Origin: a virus
IMG/VR virus record: IMGVR_UViG_3300027708_000077
Span: 1-61,968 of that record
Length of the DNA: 61,968 nucleotides
Reading direction: 5' to 3' (one strand)
Part shown: in pieces, positions 1 through 10,171 of the stretch
Numbering within the stretch: position 1 is the first letter of the stretch
Layout: the number at the start of each line of letters is the position of its first letter
Position numbers and translations under genes: made by a program
The notes under the pieces: generated by a model
Databases searched by the model: none
What the model was told of the DNA's origin: nothing
What the model saw: the letters and a program-made list of their open reading frames with translations, nothing else

Positions 1-1400
1 AAAGTTGAACTTGTTCCGTAATTCAGGAACGTCGAGACGCCTGTTGCAAGAGTCGTGACACCTGTTCCTCCTTGCGAAACCGCCAAGGATCCCGTGCTCA
101 GGTTTGTCAGGCTGCCGCTGGTCAGCAAGCTCTGCACACCGGCAGCAAATGAAGTAACACCGGTGCCTCCCGACAATATGGGCAACGTCCCGGTTGCATT
201 CGCTATATTGACATACGCCGAGCTGTACCACTGGGTTGTGCTTGTTGCCAAGAACTCCACGAATCCGTTTACTGGAAGCAGGAATGCGACATTTATTGAC
301 AGCCCGTCAATATATCCTCCAACTGCAGGATACACGTTCAGCGTATTTGCCCCCCGGTTGACAATACGGACAACCCGTCCGGCAGTGGCTGTGGGAAGGC
401 TTACTCCAGTTGAGGCATTAACGCCCTGCACCAAGTTGATGTCAGTCGTGATTGCCGTTGCAGACGTGTTCGTACTGCCCAAGGCCGTAATGCCGACTGC
501 GTTGGAGTAGGTGATAAGCGGGGTGCCAATCGTGGGACTTGACCCAAAGACCAAGGCTCCAGTGCCGGTCTCATCCGTCATCACCGCAGACAAAGTTGAA
601 CTTGTTCCGTAATTCAGGAACGTCGAGACGCCTGTTGCAAGAGTCGTGACACCTGTTCCTCCTTGCGAAACCGCCAAGGATCCCGTGCTCAGGTTTGTCA
701 GGCTGCCGCTGGTCAGCAGGTTCTGCACACCGGTAGCAAATGTAGTAACACCGGTGCCTCCCGACAGTATGGGCAGCGTCCCGGTTGCATTCGCTATATT
801 GACATACGCCGAGCTGTACCACTGGGTTGTGCTTGTTGCCAAGAACTCCACGAATCCGTTTACTGGAAGCAGGAAGGCGGCATTTGCTGCCAGCGAGTCA
901 ATAATTCCCGAAGTGGCAGGATACACATTCAGCGTATTTGCCCCCCGGTTGACAATACGGACAACCCGTCCGACGGTGGCTGTGGGAAGGCTTACTCCAG
1001 TCGAGGCGGCAACGGTCGTCACCAAGTTGATGTCAGTCGTGATTGCCGTTGCAGACGTGTTCGTGCTGCCCGAGGACGTAATGCCGACTGCGTTGGAGAA
1101 CGTGATAGCCGGGGTATCAATCGTGGGACTTGACCCAAAGACCAATGCTCCAGTTCCTGTCTCACCGGTAACCGCAGCAGCCAAGCTCGAAGTTGTTCCA
1201 TAGTTCAGGAACGTCGAGATTCCAGTTGCAAGAGTCGTGACATTCGTTCCTCCTTGCGAAACCGCCAAGGATCCCGTGCTTAGGTTTGTCAGGTTGCCGC
1301 TGGTCAGCAGGTTCTGCACACCGGTACCGAATGCAGTAACACCGGTGCCTCCCGACGTTATGGGCAGCGTTCCGGTCACTGCGGTAGCCAGAGGAAGACC
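1..1400 (-). repeat. 591-bp in-frame tandem repeat, about 2.4 copies seen
   Basis: Bases 1-591 and 592-1182 are nearly identical. A third copy begins at 1183, is close to identical until about 1395, then diverges but can still be aligned. The period is 591 bp, or 197 codons, so copy number can change without breaking the fibre reading frame. Repeats may continue to the left of the window. Confidence 0.9.
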
Positions 1401-3497
1401 TTGTGCATTACTCAAATAAATTGAAGAAGAAGAATACCATTGAGTTCCAGATACTGCTTGAAACTCCAAAAAAGCGCCAATAGGTAATGATATAGAAGTA
1501 TTTGCCGCAAGAGCATCAATGAAACCTCCTAATGCCGGAAAAATATTAATCGCCCTCACTGATTTATTGAGAATAGTTATTCTCCTGTTGACTGTAGACG
1601 CAGGAAGGACAACCGAAATATTTGATGCATCCGCTGACGTGGTAACAACATTGAAATCGGAAGTAATTGTTGCTGCTCCAGACTGAGTCGTTCCTGTCGC
1701 CGTAACACTGGCGGAAACAGGGTAGAGATAACCATCTCCGGTGTAGATGGTTCCATCGACAATCATGTCCGCAGTGGTATTTCTTGTCGGCACTACATAG
1801 GCACTGGAGTTGGTTAATATTGCAGGAGTCGTTGTATCCACCAAAGAGGATGTCGCTGATGAGTTGACAAGTTTGTACGCAGTATTACTTGCATCATTTC
1901 GAAGCACATCATACGTTGACGCACCATCGACCAAAACCCAATTTATTGTGTTATTAGTCGTTGCATTTCCATTCGTTAAAGCAACAATAGGAGAGTCGAC
2001 CGTTGTGTTTCCAAATTGATCCTTTGCTACAATTTTGTAATTGTAAACAGTTGTTCCAGCGGTGCTGCTGTTAACAGCCGTGGGCGCGGCTGGTGTTGCA
2101 ATTTTTTGCAACCGCGCTCGGCCTCCGATGATCTGCAACCCGTAGGCAAGCGAAGTAGCGTCAAGTAATCCGGCTCCTAACGCTCCCTTCGTGCTGATAT
2201 TTTGCTGGAATCTATTGAGGGAAGAAGTAAACGTCACGCTGGACGTTCCGGAAATGGAGAATCCCAGAGTTCCTCCTCCAGAAACATTGTATATTCCTGT
2301 ACCTGAGTCTGAGTTCCAACTGTACGTCGGAGCGCTAGCCGACCCTCTTGCGGCTTGCCATATTTTTCCGGCAACAATTGCCCCTGTACCTTTTGGAGTG
2401 ATGTACAGGTTGACATTACTTGACCCAACACCATCATCGGAATATATGGTTGCATCTCCGCCGCCAATATACACCTTGTTTGTTCCGCTTCCTGCGACAA
2501 CCAAAGTGGCATTGACACTTGTTGCGGAACTTGAAACAAGATTTCTTAAATCAATAACGGTTGTTTGATAGCATGCTGCAATAGGCAACGCATACACTCT
2601 CCCATCAACCGTGTTGAGAAGCAAAGCGTCGGCAGCGGTTCCATTTCCTGCGATGAACACACGATCATCGCCTTCTGCCGCAATATCTGCGTCAGCCATT
2701 GAGACTGAGTTAAATACAGGCACCGTTGTCGTCGATGCCGAAGAGAGTCGATCAGCACGGACAAACGGACGACCGGATGCAAATCCAGAAATTCTCCCGC
2801 CTTGGGCAACAATTGTTGCGTCAGGCGCATATGACGACGCTGCTCCTGCTGAAAAACCTTTGTATGGATTAGTCCCATTGGCAGCTGAGTCCCAGTTTGT
2901 AAAATCTTTTCCGGTATTTGATCGCAATCTCCATCGCAACTGAATTCGCCGTGTTGTTTCTGCGCCGAACGAGGAGTCGAGCAATTCGTTTGTTAACGGA
3001 TCATTTACTTCTCCTCCGTACTTGGGTACAAGCGTAGCCTTTTTGGTTGCACTTCCCGAAACAGATGTTCCGTCTATTGTTTCATCGACGTTGGATGGAA
3101 TAACTTCTTGAAACCACAATTCAAGCCATACAAATGTTGCATTGCTGATTGATGATCCCGCAGTTATACTTATGGTATTCTGAAGGTTGGTTCCCACGAC
3201 GGTTGCAATTCTTGCAATGGATCCAAGCACATTGACTTTTGAATCTTGCATGACAAATGTTGTGCTATTTGTAAGCGACACTGTTGACGCATTAATAAAT
3301 CCTGATTTTAACAGTGTTCGAGAAACTTGAGATATTCCGTCGCGCATGATTCTTTGCATGACGTTCAAGTCAAAATCAAGGAGACTCTTGCTTTGTTGAA
3401 AAACAACAGAATCCCAAGATTTTCCTTCAATATTAATATCGGACACTCTGCTTACCCGTGTAGGATAAAATCCCAAACTTGGATTAATCGGTTTCAT
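1..3497 (-). CDS. Tail fibre / receptor-binding protein with tandem repeats (3' end outside window)
   Basis: The frame is open from an ATG at 3497 to the left edge, about 1165 codons, so the C-terminus is missing. The start is preceded by GGAGTAATAA. Residues 1-100 (MKPINPSLGFYPTR onward) look like a baseplate-attachment domain. A fibre body follows, containing an FnIII-like segment around residues 480-560 (VYNYKIVAKDQFGN, then STYDVLRND), and then 197-residue repeats. Each repeat carries SGGTGVT, NLSTGSLAVSQGGT, ALVFGSSPTI and TTQWYSSA, motifs typical of phage tail fibres. The gene is last in the visible tail operon, after the gpI-like gene, which is where contractile phages usually keep the main tail fibre. 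The fibre assignment follows from composition, repeats and position; the receptor is unknown. Confidence 0.8.
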   Translation of the reverse strand, partial: MKPINPSLGFYPTRVSRVSDINIEGKSWDSVVFQQSKSLLDFDLNVMQRIMRDGISQVSRTLLKSGFINASTVSLTNSTTFVMQDSKVNVLGSIARIATVVGTNLQNTISITAGSSISNATFVWLELWFQEVIPSNVDETIDGTSVSGSATKKATLVPKYGGEVNDPLTNELLDSSFGAETTRRIQLRWRLRSNTGKDFTNWDSAANGTNPYKGFSAGAASSYAPDATIVAQGGRISGFASGRPFVRADRLSSASTTTVPVFNSVSMADADIAAEGDDRVFIAGNGTAADALLLNTVDGRVYALPIAACYQTTVIDLRNLVSSSATSVNATLVVAGSGTNKVYIGGGDATIYSDDGVGSSNVNLYITPKGTGAIVAGKIWQAARGSASAPTYSWNSDSGTGIYNVSGGGTLGFSISGTSSVTFTSSLNRFQQNISTKGALGAGLLDATSLAYGLQIIGGRARLQKIATPAAPTAVNSSTAGTTVYNYKIVAKDQFGNTTVDSPIVALTNGNATTNNTINWVLVDGASTYDVLRNDASNTAYKLVNSSATSSLVDTTTPAILTNSSAYVVPTRNTTADMIVDGTIYTGDGYLYPVSASVTATGTTQSGAATITSDFNVVTTSADASNISVVLPASTVNRRITILNKSVRAINIFPALGGFIDALAANTSISLPIGAFLEFQAVSGTQWYSSSSIYLSNAQGLPLATAVTGTLPITSGGTGVTAFGTGVQNLLTSGNLTNLSTGSLAVSQGGTNVTTLATGISTFLNYGTTSSLAAAVTGETGTGALVFGSSPTIDTPAITFSNAVGITSSGSTNTSATAITTDINLVTTVAASTGVSLPTATVGRVVRIVNRGANTLNVYPATSGIIDSLAANAAFLLPVNGFVEFLATSTTQWYSSAYVNIANATGTLPILSGGTGVTTFATGVQNLLTSGSLTNLSTGSLAVSQGGTGVTTLATGVSTFLNYGTSSTLSAVMTDETGTGALVFGSSPTIGTPLITYSNAVGITALGSTNTSATAITTDINLVQGVNASTGVSLPTATAGRVVRIVNRGANTLNVYPAVGGYIDGLSINVAFLLPVNGFVEFLATSTTQWYSSAYVNIANATGTLPILSGGTGVTSFAAGVQSLLTSGSLTNLSTGSLAVSQGGTGVTTLATGVSTFLNYGTSST

Positions 3498-3517
3498 TTA
3501 TTACTCCACATGCAACA

Positions 3518-4729
3518 TTACACATATGACTTTACCGCAAAAGACAATCCTGCTGGCTTCCATTTATTCACAAGACCATACACAAGGGAACTGAGTTCTT
3601 GACTTAACGTTTCTCCTGCTGCCAGTTGCACATAGACAAGAAACGATCCCGATCCAGTTTCTGGCCCAATGCGCAACGTATCGTCAACCGTCGTCAAATT
3701 TATTCCAGTTACTCGTGCTCCTATGAGAATATTGGATACGTTTGTAGTCGATGAAATAGTATACGTTCCAGCTCCGCCAGTTCCAGTTCCGGCCGATACA
3801 ATGGTTGTGGTTCCCGCTGAAAAATTTGTCTCACTTCCTATATTATACAACGTGAGACCAGAATAAAATTTGCCCAAAGGAACAGGTATCGCAGAGGCCG
3901 CATCTGCCACGATTGTCAGTAAAGTGTTGTTAGTTACAGAACCTTTTCCTGATGCATTGCCAAGATAGGGCAATGCACTCGCTATGCTTTGACCGGCTGT
4001 CTTACTTGTCCCGCCAAGCGTAAACGCCACGCCGCCATCAATTACCCGAACGGATCTTCCAATTGAATCGGAAACAAGATTTGCAATTGCATAATTATTG
4101 CTTTTTTCAGAAGAAATTTCTCGTTGAACTCTGTTTCTATACGTAGTGTCGTCTCCGACTTCTGATGCAAGACGATCTTGACCAAGAACATGTCCCCAGA
4201 AGTCGATCCATTTATCGTCAGCCAGACGAATGTCCATTTGACGAAGAGAACTTTTGATGTCTTGATTTCCAAAATTCAAGGCAAGTGCAATCGACATGAA
4301 AAATGAATAATTCGGATTGGTAAATTTTGACCATGTAAATGCTTCGCTTCCAAATGAAGCCGCTCCTTCAATCAACGCAGTCGATAGATAGTCTCCCGAT
4401 GTTGAAGAACTTGATGCTGCCAGAGACACTTGGAACGTTGAGTTGCCATATTTTCCTTTGAAATATGCAACGAATTCACTCATTGTGTATAAAGAAAGAT
4501 CTATCACTTCTTGATCAATATACGAGACAGTGGAAGACAGGACAAATACACCGTCAACGACAAACGCCGACACAGTATCGGTGCTTATTCTGTTTGCCCA
4601 TAAAGGAGAAGTGATAGTAAAGGTTATTGCATCCTCTTCCATGAAATTCAAGGACAAGGATTCTGGCATTTCTGCCATTAGCCTCTGTAATATCGACGAC
4701 GACTGAGGAAGAGGATTTGGTATTGTCAT
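3518..4729 (-). CDS. Baseplate wedge / tail protein, gpI-like
   Basis: 403 residues, starting 4 bases after baseplate J with AAGATAACATC before the ATG. Residues about 170-235 (FWGHVLGQDR, then E-x-x-DDTTYRNRVQREI) match the G-x-x-R...E-D-x-x-YRxR pattern common in P2 gpI and Mu gp48-type baseplate proteins. These close the wedge and connect it to the fibre. The C-terminal 150 residues are a Gly/Thr-rich beta segment, longer than in typical gpI (about 180 residues), probably the fibre-facing part. The order J, gpI-like, fibre is the canonical one. The name rests on this weak motif plus order, not on a strong sequence match. Confidence 0.6.
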   Translation of the reverse strand: MTIPNPLPQSSSILQRLMAEMPESLSLNFMEEDAITFTITSPLWANRISTDTVSAFVVDGVFVLSSTVSYIDQEVIDLSLYTMSEFVAYFKGKYGNSTFQVSLAASSSSTSGDYLSTALIEGAASFGSEAFTWSKFTNPNYSFFMSIALALNFGNQDIKSSLRQMDIRLADDKWIDFWGHVLGQDRLASEVGDDTTYRNRVQREISSEKSNNYAIANLVSDSIGRSVRVIDGGVAFTLGGTSKTAGQSIASALPYLGNASGKGSVTNNTLLTIVADAASAIPVPLGKFYSGLTLYNIGSETNFSAGTTTIVSAGTGTGGAGTYTISSTTNVSNILIGARVTGINLTTVDDTLRIGPETGSGSFLVYVQLAAGETLSQELSSLVYGLVNKWKPAGLSFAVKSYV

Positions 4730-4733
4730 GATG

Positions 4734-7700
4734 TTATCTTATAGTGATAATTCCGGGAACAAGAATTATTCCCAATCCGGGCACTATATTATCTTGATCA
4801 TTATTTCCTGAATCAAATACAGAAATTGATGCTGAGTTTATTCCTGTAATTTTCATTATTTTTTGCAATAATGTGGATTTATCAAAAATCACTACCCTTG
4901 AAGGTGAAAACGTATAATCCAACGCGTCAGGCAGCACATCTTGATAAGTCAAAGTTCCTGATGACCCCACGTAATTTGCAACATATCCCCACGCGGTACC
5001 ATTCCATCTGACAATATCATATGATGCAATGTTAGTTCCTGACACAGACCAAGTAAGCGTATTATATGTACTGCTGTTTAGTGAAGACGGACCGGTTGTA
5101 ATCGCAACCGATTTGGATGGATATGATTTATTCCCATTTACATCTATTGCAATAATTTTATATTGATATGTTGTAGATCCAGATCCAGCGTTTGTAGCAA
5201 TACTTGTAATTACTGGTATTGGAAATCCATCGCTTATGGACAATGTTTGAAAATAACTGGTAACTGTATTGTATATATTTACTTGTACCATTTTTAATGT
5301 TATGCCAGAATCCGTAACAACATGGACTGAAATGTCTTGATATTGCCGACTTGCAGCAAACACTGTAACTGGAATTCCTGCTGGCTTGTATCCGGGATAC
5401 GTTATCTGGTATTCATCCGTGTAGCCATTGATGATCTTTTGCGTTTTCAAGACAAGATCTGCTGACGCTCCGTCGTTTGTTCCATTGTGGATATACAGTG
5501 AAACCGCATTGTTTGAACTTTCATAGGCAAGAACAGAAGTAACGGAATCGACGACAAATCCGTTTGTATTTTTGATGGAAACAGATGATGCTCCGGATTC
5601 TAGTGAATACAATGTGCCACGAGAAAGATTTTTAATTATTTTTCCAAAACGAATTCTCCATTCTTCTTCTGTTTCCAAATCATATCCATTGATTAATGCC
5701 TCATCATTTAATCCGCTATCAATTCCACTGATATTTGTAATAATATTTGTGATGGTTTTTCCGGGAGTATTTCCTAATTTACCAGCAAAAACACATTCTA
5801 TATCTACCGTTATTAATCTATCTGATGCCGCCATGGTGCTTACATATGGCACAATATATTGCTTGGAAGTATTCACAACTCCCACCTGCGTTCCTGATCC
5901 TATGACAATAGGCCCGGATACTGAATGAGCAGTCGGTATGTATAACCACGATGAAGAAGTTCCCGATAATCCGGCGTCAACATATTTCCATACAGATATG
6001 TTATTGACGCTCGTGGTTTCAACAACTGTTGCCAATAATTCGGCGTTTGAAAATACACACGATGTTGCAATGTTTGTTCCAATATCAGTTAAAGACGTAG
6101 AAAGAACATCAATACTTACCGCAGAACTCATTGATGAATTTGTGCTTCTGTAAACACGATAAGCAATGGCTCCGGCAACTGCAGACCATGTCAATAAAGC
6201 TGATTTTTGCGACGAAGAGGTTGTGAGTGAAACGCTGGAACTGCCAAGGCTTTCTGCACTCTTTGTCAATGTACTGACGCTCCAGTAATATGCTGTAGAT
6301 GCAGTAAGTGATTGAGAAACCTCCGATGACAACGTAGCAGACAAATTCTGTGGATAATCCAATGATGGATCCTGACTAGATCGATACACATTGTATCCTG
6401 TTGTTGCATTTCCATCAATAGCTTCTACAGAACTCCATGTCATTGACACAGTGTTTCCTGTAGGCGTAATCGAGGCCGTTGATGGTAACGTTTCAGCAGG
6501 CACCGCGTTCGTAGTGTTTTTGGCAGAAACAGCCCATGTTATTGTGGTGTTTGGCCAATTTGCACTTGTGCCCCCAAAGACGGAATCGACAAACGCATTT
6601 GTCGTTGATGTTCTATATTTTGCATTAATCATGTATTGATTTTGCGAAACATAAATACGGTAACTTGTTGCAGACGGAATTGCGTTCCAAGTAAGGGAAG
6701 CCCTTCCGTTTGCTGCAATGACTGCGCTAATTGCAGGTGTCGCACTTGTCTCCCGACCATTATTAATCGCTGTAACACTGTAGTAGTATGTTCCGGCTGA
6801 ATAGGTTCCCCCATCGGGCAGTGCCGATACCAGTGTCATCGATACCGGCGATGTCAGGGAAGGTGCAGAAAATGCTGCCCAAGGATTTGTCCATGAAACC
6901 GTAGACGGGTATCCTGCTGGACGATTTCCCCCTGTCGTAATTACTGTCATTGAATACGTGGTTCCATCATTTGAAAAACCACTGATTGCCAACGATCCTG
7001 TTCCAATATCTGCAGATGAAATCAAGGATGACGCCGAAGTAAAATACCCTGACGACACAGGAAAATTTAATGTATATTGCCATTGATTTGCTGCAGTCAG
7101 TGAAGTTGACGTTACGGACATTGAATTGTTCAAGGAATACGTCGACCCAGTTAGTACACCTATTATTTTCGTAGGATTGGTAATAGTTGCTCCTGTTACA
7201 GTAGGAGGGGAAGTTAGCAATGTTGACGTTAACACGGTAACCGTACTGGTAGTAGAGGATTCTACAAGCCATGTTTGATTGTATGCAGGTGTGCCCACTC
7301 CGCTAATGATGATGTACGAACCTGCTGCAATGGCCTCGCTTCTCGATGTATGGGTAACGACAAATCTATTTGTTGGACTACTTGATGAAATAATGCCTGT
7401 TATTGTCAATGTTTCAGCAGATCCAATTCCAGATAGGTATTGCCCAACTGACAGGGCGACATTATTTGACACGGTCAATGTATTTGATGCAGAAGTTATA
7501 CTGCTTCCACTATTTGAACTAACTCCTACATATCCGGTGAATGCAACACTGTTGTACGGAATTATTTTCGTGGTTGAAACAAATGCTGTTGACACGTTCA
7601 GTGTGCCAGCAGTCATCGTGGCAGTTGACGAAATCTTGATTACGGTTGCGGATGTCACTTCGGTAACCCTGACTATTCCACTTCCTAGGCTTCCCAACGA

Positions 7701-8219
7701 CAAGGTGGTTGCACCAGAAAGAGTGGCACCCACTATCACGTAAGGCGACCATGTCGCTCCCGCAAGGGTAACTGTAGTTGTGTAGGGGCCAGATCCCGAA
7801 ATTGCGCCCACTGTTATTGATGTTGGAGTTCCCGAATACACAGTTCCAGATGTAGCAACAGTTGCACTTGATGTTGATTGAGTTAGCGCGGATGTTGCGT
7901 CAGAAGATTGCACGAGTGTCAAGTTGGCAGGAGGCTGCAACATTTCTCGATAAAAAGTATACAATCCTGTTGCTTTTGTTGCTTCAAGCAACGGTGCGGA
8001 AAATGCTTGTTTTACGGAACTTCTGATTGAATCTGTTAGACTTTGTGCAAAGACAATATTTTGCCGATATATTTCATTACCTACCGATTCAAAAATAGAA
8101 CGAATGATACTTCCTTCGCTGAAATCGGTGAGCAATCCAGTATGACCAGAAAGATACCCGATCATTGATGCGACAAGATCTTCTTTTTTTCTTAAATTAA
8201 ATTTTGTATAATCTATCAT
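4734..8219 (-). CDS. Baseplate J-like wedge protein with large beta-domain insertions
   Basis: 1161 residues, about three times the usual baseplate J length. The N-terminus (GLLTDFSEGSIIRSIFESVG near residue 30) is the classical J start. The conserved core resumes near residue 790 with VFAGKLGNTPGK, TEEEWRIRFGKI and NLSRGTLYSLES. Between them lie about 550 residues of Ser/Thr-rich beta domains, including at least three FnIII-like units (for example TYYYSVTAINNG then SYRIYVSQN). Another FnIII-like unit follows the core (TYQYKIIAIDVNGN). J proteins form the wedge around the hub and transmit the contraction signal. The inserts probably decorate the baseplate outside. The gene lies between the gp25-like and gpI-like genes, as expected. 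Confidence 0.88.
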   Translation of the reverse strand: MIDYTKFNLRKKEDLVASMIGYLSGHTGLLTDFSEGSIIRSIFESVGNEIYRQNIVFAQSLTDSIRSSVKQAFSAPLLEATKATGLYTFYREMLQPPANLTLVQSSDATSALTQSTSSATVATSGTVYSGTPTSITVGAISGSGPYTTTVTLAGATWSPYVIVGATLSGATTLSLGSLGSGIVRVTEVTSATVIKISSTATMTAGTLNVSTAFVSTTKIIPYNSVAFTGYVGVSSNSGSSITSASNTLTVSNNVALSVGQYLSGIGSAETLTITGIISSSSPTNRFVVTHTSRSEAIAAGSYIIISGVGTPAYNQTWLVESSTTSTVTVLTSTLLTSPPTVTGATITNPTKIIGVLTGSTYSLNNSMSVTSTSLTAANQWQYTLNFPVSSGYFTSASSLISSADIGTGSLAISGFSNDGTTYSMTVITTGGNRPAGYPSTVSWTNPWAAFSAPSLTSPVSMTLVSALPDGGTYSAGTYYYSVTAINNGRETSATPAISAVIAANGRASLTWNAIPSATSYRIYVSQNQYMINAKYRTSTTNAFVDSVFGGTSANWPNTTITWAVSAKNTTNAVPAETLPSTASITPTGNTVSMTWSSVEAIDGNATTGYNVYRSSQDPSLDYPQNLSATLSSEVSQSLTASTAYYWSVSTLTKSAESLGSSSVSLTTSSSQKSALLTWSAVAGAIAYRVYRSTNSSMSSAVSIDVLSTSLTDIGTNIATSCVFSNAELLATVVETTSVNNISVWKYVDAGLSGTSSSWLYIPTAHSVSGPIVIGSGTQVGVVNTSKQYIVPYVSTMAASDRLITVDIECVFAGKLGNTPGKTITNIITNISGIDSGLNDEALINGYDLETEEEWRIRFGKIIKNLSRGTLYSLESGASSVSIKNTNGFVVDSVTSVLAYESSNNAVSLYIHNGTNDGASADLVLKTQKIINGYTDEYQITYPGYKPAGIPVTVFAASRQYQDISVHVVTDSGITLKMVQVNIYNTVTSYFQTLSISDGFPIPVITSIATNAGSGSTTYQYKIIAIDVNGNKSYPSKSVAITTGPSSLNSSTYNTLTWSVSGTNIASYDIVRWNGTAWGYVANYVGSSGTLTYQDVLPDALDYTFSPSRVVIFDKSTLLQKIMKITGINSASISVFDSGNNDQDNIVPGLGIILVPGIITIR

Positions 8220-8235
8220 GTTTTTATCACTTTTT

Positions 8236-9615
8236 TTAGAATGACAAAGAAATTGGGCTTATATTGACAACAGAACCTGACGTAGATACCTTTATGGACA
8301 AATCCTGAATCATGGCCACAGATGTCTGGGGATTATACGTAATATTCACGCTCAATATCGATGCTACCCTCTGTTCCGAAAGTACTGTTTGAATAATTAA
8401 ACCACGCAAGCGATTTATAAAACTGGGGGTATATTTCGACCCTATCTGAGAAAGGGCCATATTCCCAAATTCCGGTTGCGTCATCATGTATCCCATCCGG
8501 GTAAGCAATCGGGCGCGAATGGTTTGCTTCAAATTTTCAACTCCCGATACCGTAGAAAAATCTATCACTCCTTGATTACTGAATTGCAATATTCCATTTT
8601 CATTCATGAGTATATCTTTTCCTAATGAATCAATCCACTCGCTACTTTTATTATCATTACTTAACGCATAATTTGCAATAAGACCAGATTGAGTGTCAGA
8701 AGACAATGGCAATCGGATTATATCGCCTATTTTCAAAACCCGAGTTTTGTTTTCTTCTGGATTTTTATGAATAGAAGCGAATGTTCCCGCAGGATAAAAA
8801 TGAAGCAGTCCTTCACGTGCAGTGTTTGACAAGACAGGAGTCGTCGTTCCGGTCGCAATGCCTCCAACTGGCTCAGTGTATACTGTGCCAACGGTTCCTA
8901 ATGGACTTTGGAGGTATTCCTGCCCCGCAATCGTACCTACATAGACATTAATTCCGACGACATTTGTCGGCCAACTCTGAGGAGGCGTAAATTGCAACCG
9001 TCGGTTAGCGCTTACTGAATACGCGACTGGTTTGCCACTCGCATCGGTCTTGTTTGGCGATGCCGTGGTCTGTCCCGAGGTTGTAAGATACGAGTATCGT
9101 ACAAAGTACTGTCTTGCTCCCAGAGATCCTCCTGCAACACTTGAAACGAAGTTTGCGTCAATGGCGTTACTCAAAGGAGGAGTGATAACGTCTGTATCAA
9201 AAATCAAGGTTCCTGCGGCATAGCTTGTGAATACACCCGATCCTGTTTCATCTACGTTCGTGGCTACGCTGTAATATTTTTGTATTTTCAATGTATCGCT
9301 GGTATAGTTCCCAAACCCATCATATGCCTTTAAAAAAATGACATCGTTTTTTTGCAGCAATGATTCTGTAAGTGTTCCATTATCTATTTGATTGAAGACA
9401 TTTATGTTTGTGCTTCCCGTATACAATGATTGAGAGAGCTGGAACGTCGACTTGGGAAGTCCTAACGTCTCATAAATATCATCACTTATGTACGGAAATC
9501 TCAGTTGATTTAAATTGGCAATATCGTTCCAAAGAGTGACATCACCCAACATCTGTTGAGCAATGCGCTGGAGAGTATCTCCCTGCTTTATTTTGTAATT
9601 AGTAAATATTGCCAT
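8236..9615 (-). CDS. LysM - FnIII-like - gp25 (GPW) fusion baseplate protein
   Basis: 459 residues with AAAGGAATAAAG before the ATG. Residues 1-55 (YKIKQGDTLQRIAQQMLGD) are a LysM module. Residues about 150-260 form an FnIII-like domain (ARQYFVRYSYLTTSGQ, then VVGINVYVG). The last about 130 residues (SGVENLKQTIRARLLTRMGY, then QPEFGN, then LSEQRVASI) match the GPW/gp25 wedge family, which has lysozyme-like ancestry but a structural role. gp25 proteins are normally about 130 residues and stand alone. Here the gp25 unit is the C-terminal part of a three-part protein. It is translated just before baseplate J, the usual gp25-J order. Confidence 0.82.
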   Translation of the reverse strand: MAIFTNYKIKQGDTLQRIAQQMLGDVTLWNDIANLNQLRFPYISDDIYETLGLPKSTFQLSQSLYTGSTNINVFNQIDNGTLTESLLQKNDVIFLKAYDGFGNYTSDTLKIQKYYSVATNVDETGSGVFTSYAAGTLIFDTDVITPPLSNAIDANFVSSVAGGSLGARQYFVRYSYLTTSGQTTASPNKTDASGKPVAYSVSANRRLQFTPPQSWPTNVVGINVYVGTIAGQEYLQSPLGTVGTVYTEPVGGIATGTTTPVLSNTAREGLLHFYPAGTFASIHKNPEENKTRVLKIGDIIRLPLSSDTQSGLIANYALSNDNKSSEWIDSLGKDILMNENGILQFSNQGVIDFSTVSGVENLKQTIRARLLTRMGYMMTQPEFGNMALSQIGSKYTPSFINRLRGLIIQTVLSEQRVASILSVNITYNPQTSVAMIQDLSIKVSTSGSVVNISPISLSF

Positions 9616-9633
9616 CTTTATTCCTTTTTCTGC

Positions 9634-10161
9634 TTATGGCAATTCTATAGTAAATCCAAGAAGCAATCTTCCAAGATAAATATTGACATCGAATGGTGTC
9701 TCATATGAATTATATTCTATTACATTTTCAGTTAATTTCCATAATTCAAACTGGGTAAGCATGGAAAATCCGTCTGATGTCAATTGTACATTCATCCCAC
9801 CATCGGAAACTGATGCATACGGGGCATGATGTCTGTGAAGGATCATGTACCACTCAAGGTCTCTTATGGCTTGCTGTATCTTGGCCAAATGTATATCTAC
9901 CATAATTGATGTTTTTTCGGTTGCCATGACTGTCAATCCGGTCAGCCCCTTGTCAATCGCTGCGCAGATTCTTGCTATGGTGGCTCTTGATCCTATCGTA
10001 TGATATTCATTTGTTATCCAGCAGTTTTCCAGAAAACTGCCCACCAAATTTATTGATGAGTATAATTCAAAAAAATCCTGAACTTCAGGAGGCAGCCTGC
10101 TATATAAGTCTGATTGTCCATATTGGTCTAGTGTATTGTTGGCTGTTTTTGTTATTTGCAT
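9634..10161 (-). CDS. Uncharacterised baseplate-region protein
   Basis: 175 residues, starting MQITKTANNT, between two LysM-bearing baseplate genes with 10-18 base gaps. No known domain is recognised. The protein looks mostly helical in the middle (residues 60-110) with a beta-like end (VNIYLGRLLLGFTIEL). No signal peptide or membrane segment is evident. Its position between the LysM baseplate protein and the LysM-gp25 protein suggests a small wedge or hub adaptor, but only by context. The ribosome site upstream is weak, so it may be translated by coupling from the preceding gene. Confidence 0.65.
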   Translation of the reverse strand: MQITKTANNTLDQYGQSDLYSRLPPEVQDFFELYSSINLVGSFLENCWITNEYHTIGSRATIARICAAIDKGLTGLTVMATEKTSIMVDIHLAKIQQAIRDLEWYMILHRHHAPYASVSDGGMNVQLTSDGFSMLTQFELWKLTENVIEYNSYETPFDVNIYLGRLLLGFTIELP

Positions 10162-10171
10162 AATAATTTAC

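Noticed and set aside
55-1203. Plus-strand open frames of 150-185 codons in the left 1.2 kb
   Set aside because: They repeat with the 591-bp units and are antisense shadows of the fibre gene, which has normal fibre motifs on the minus strand.
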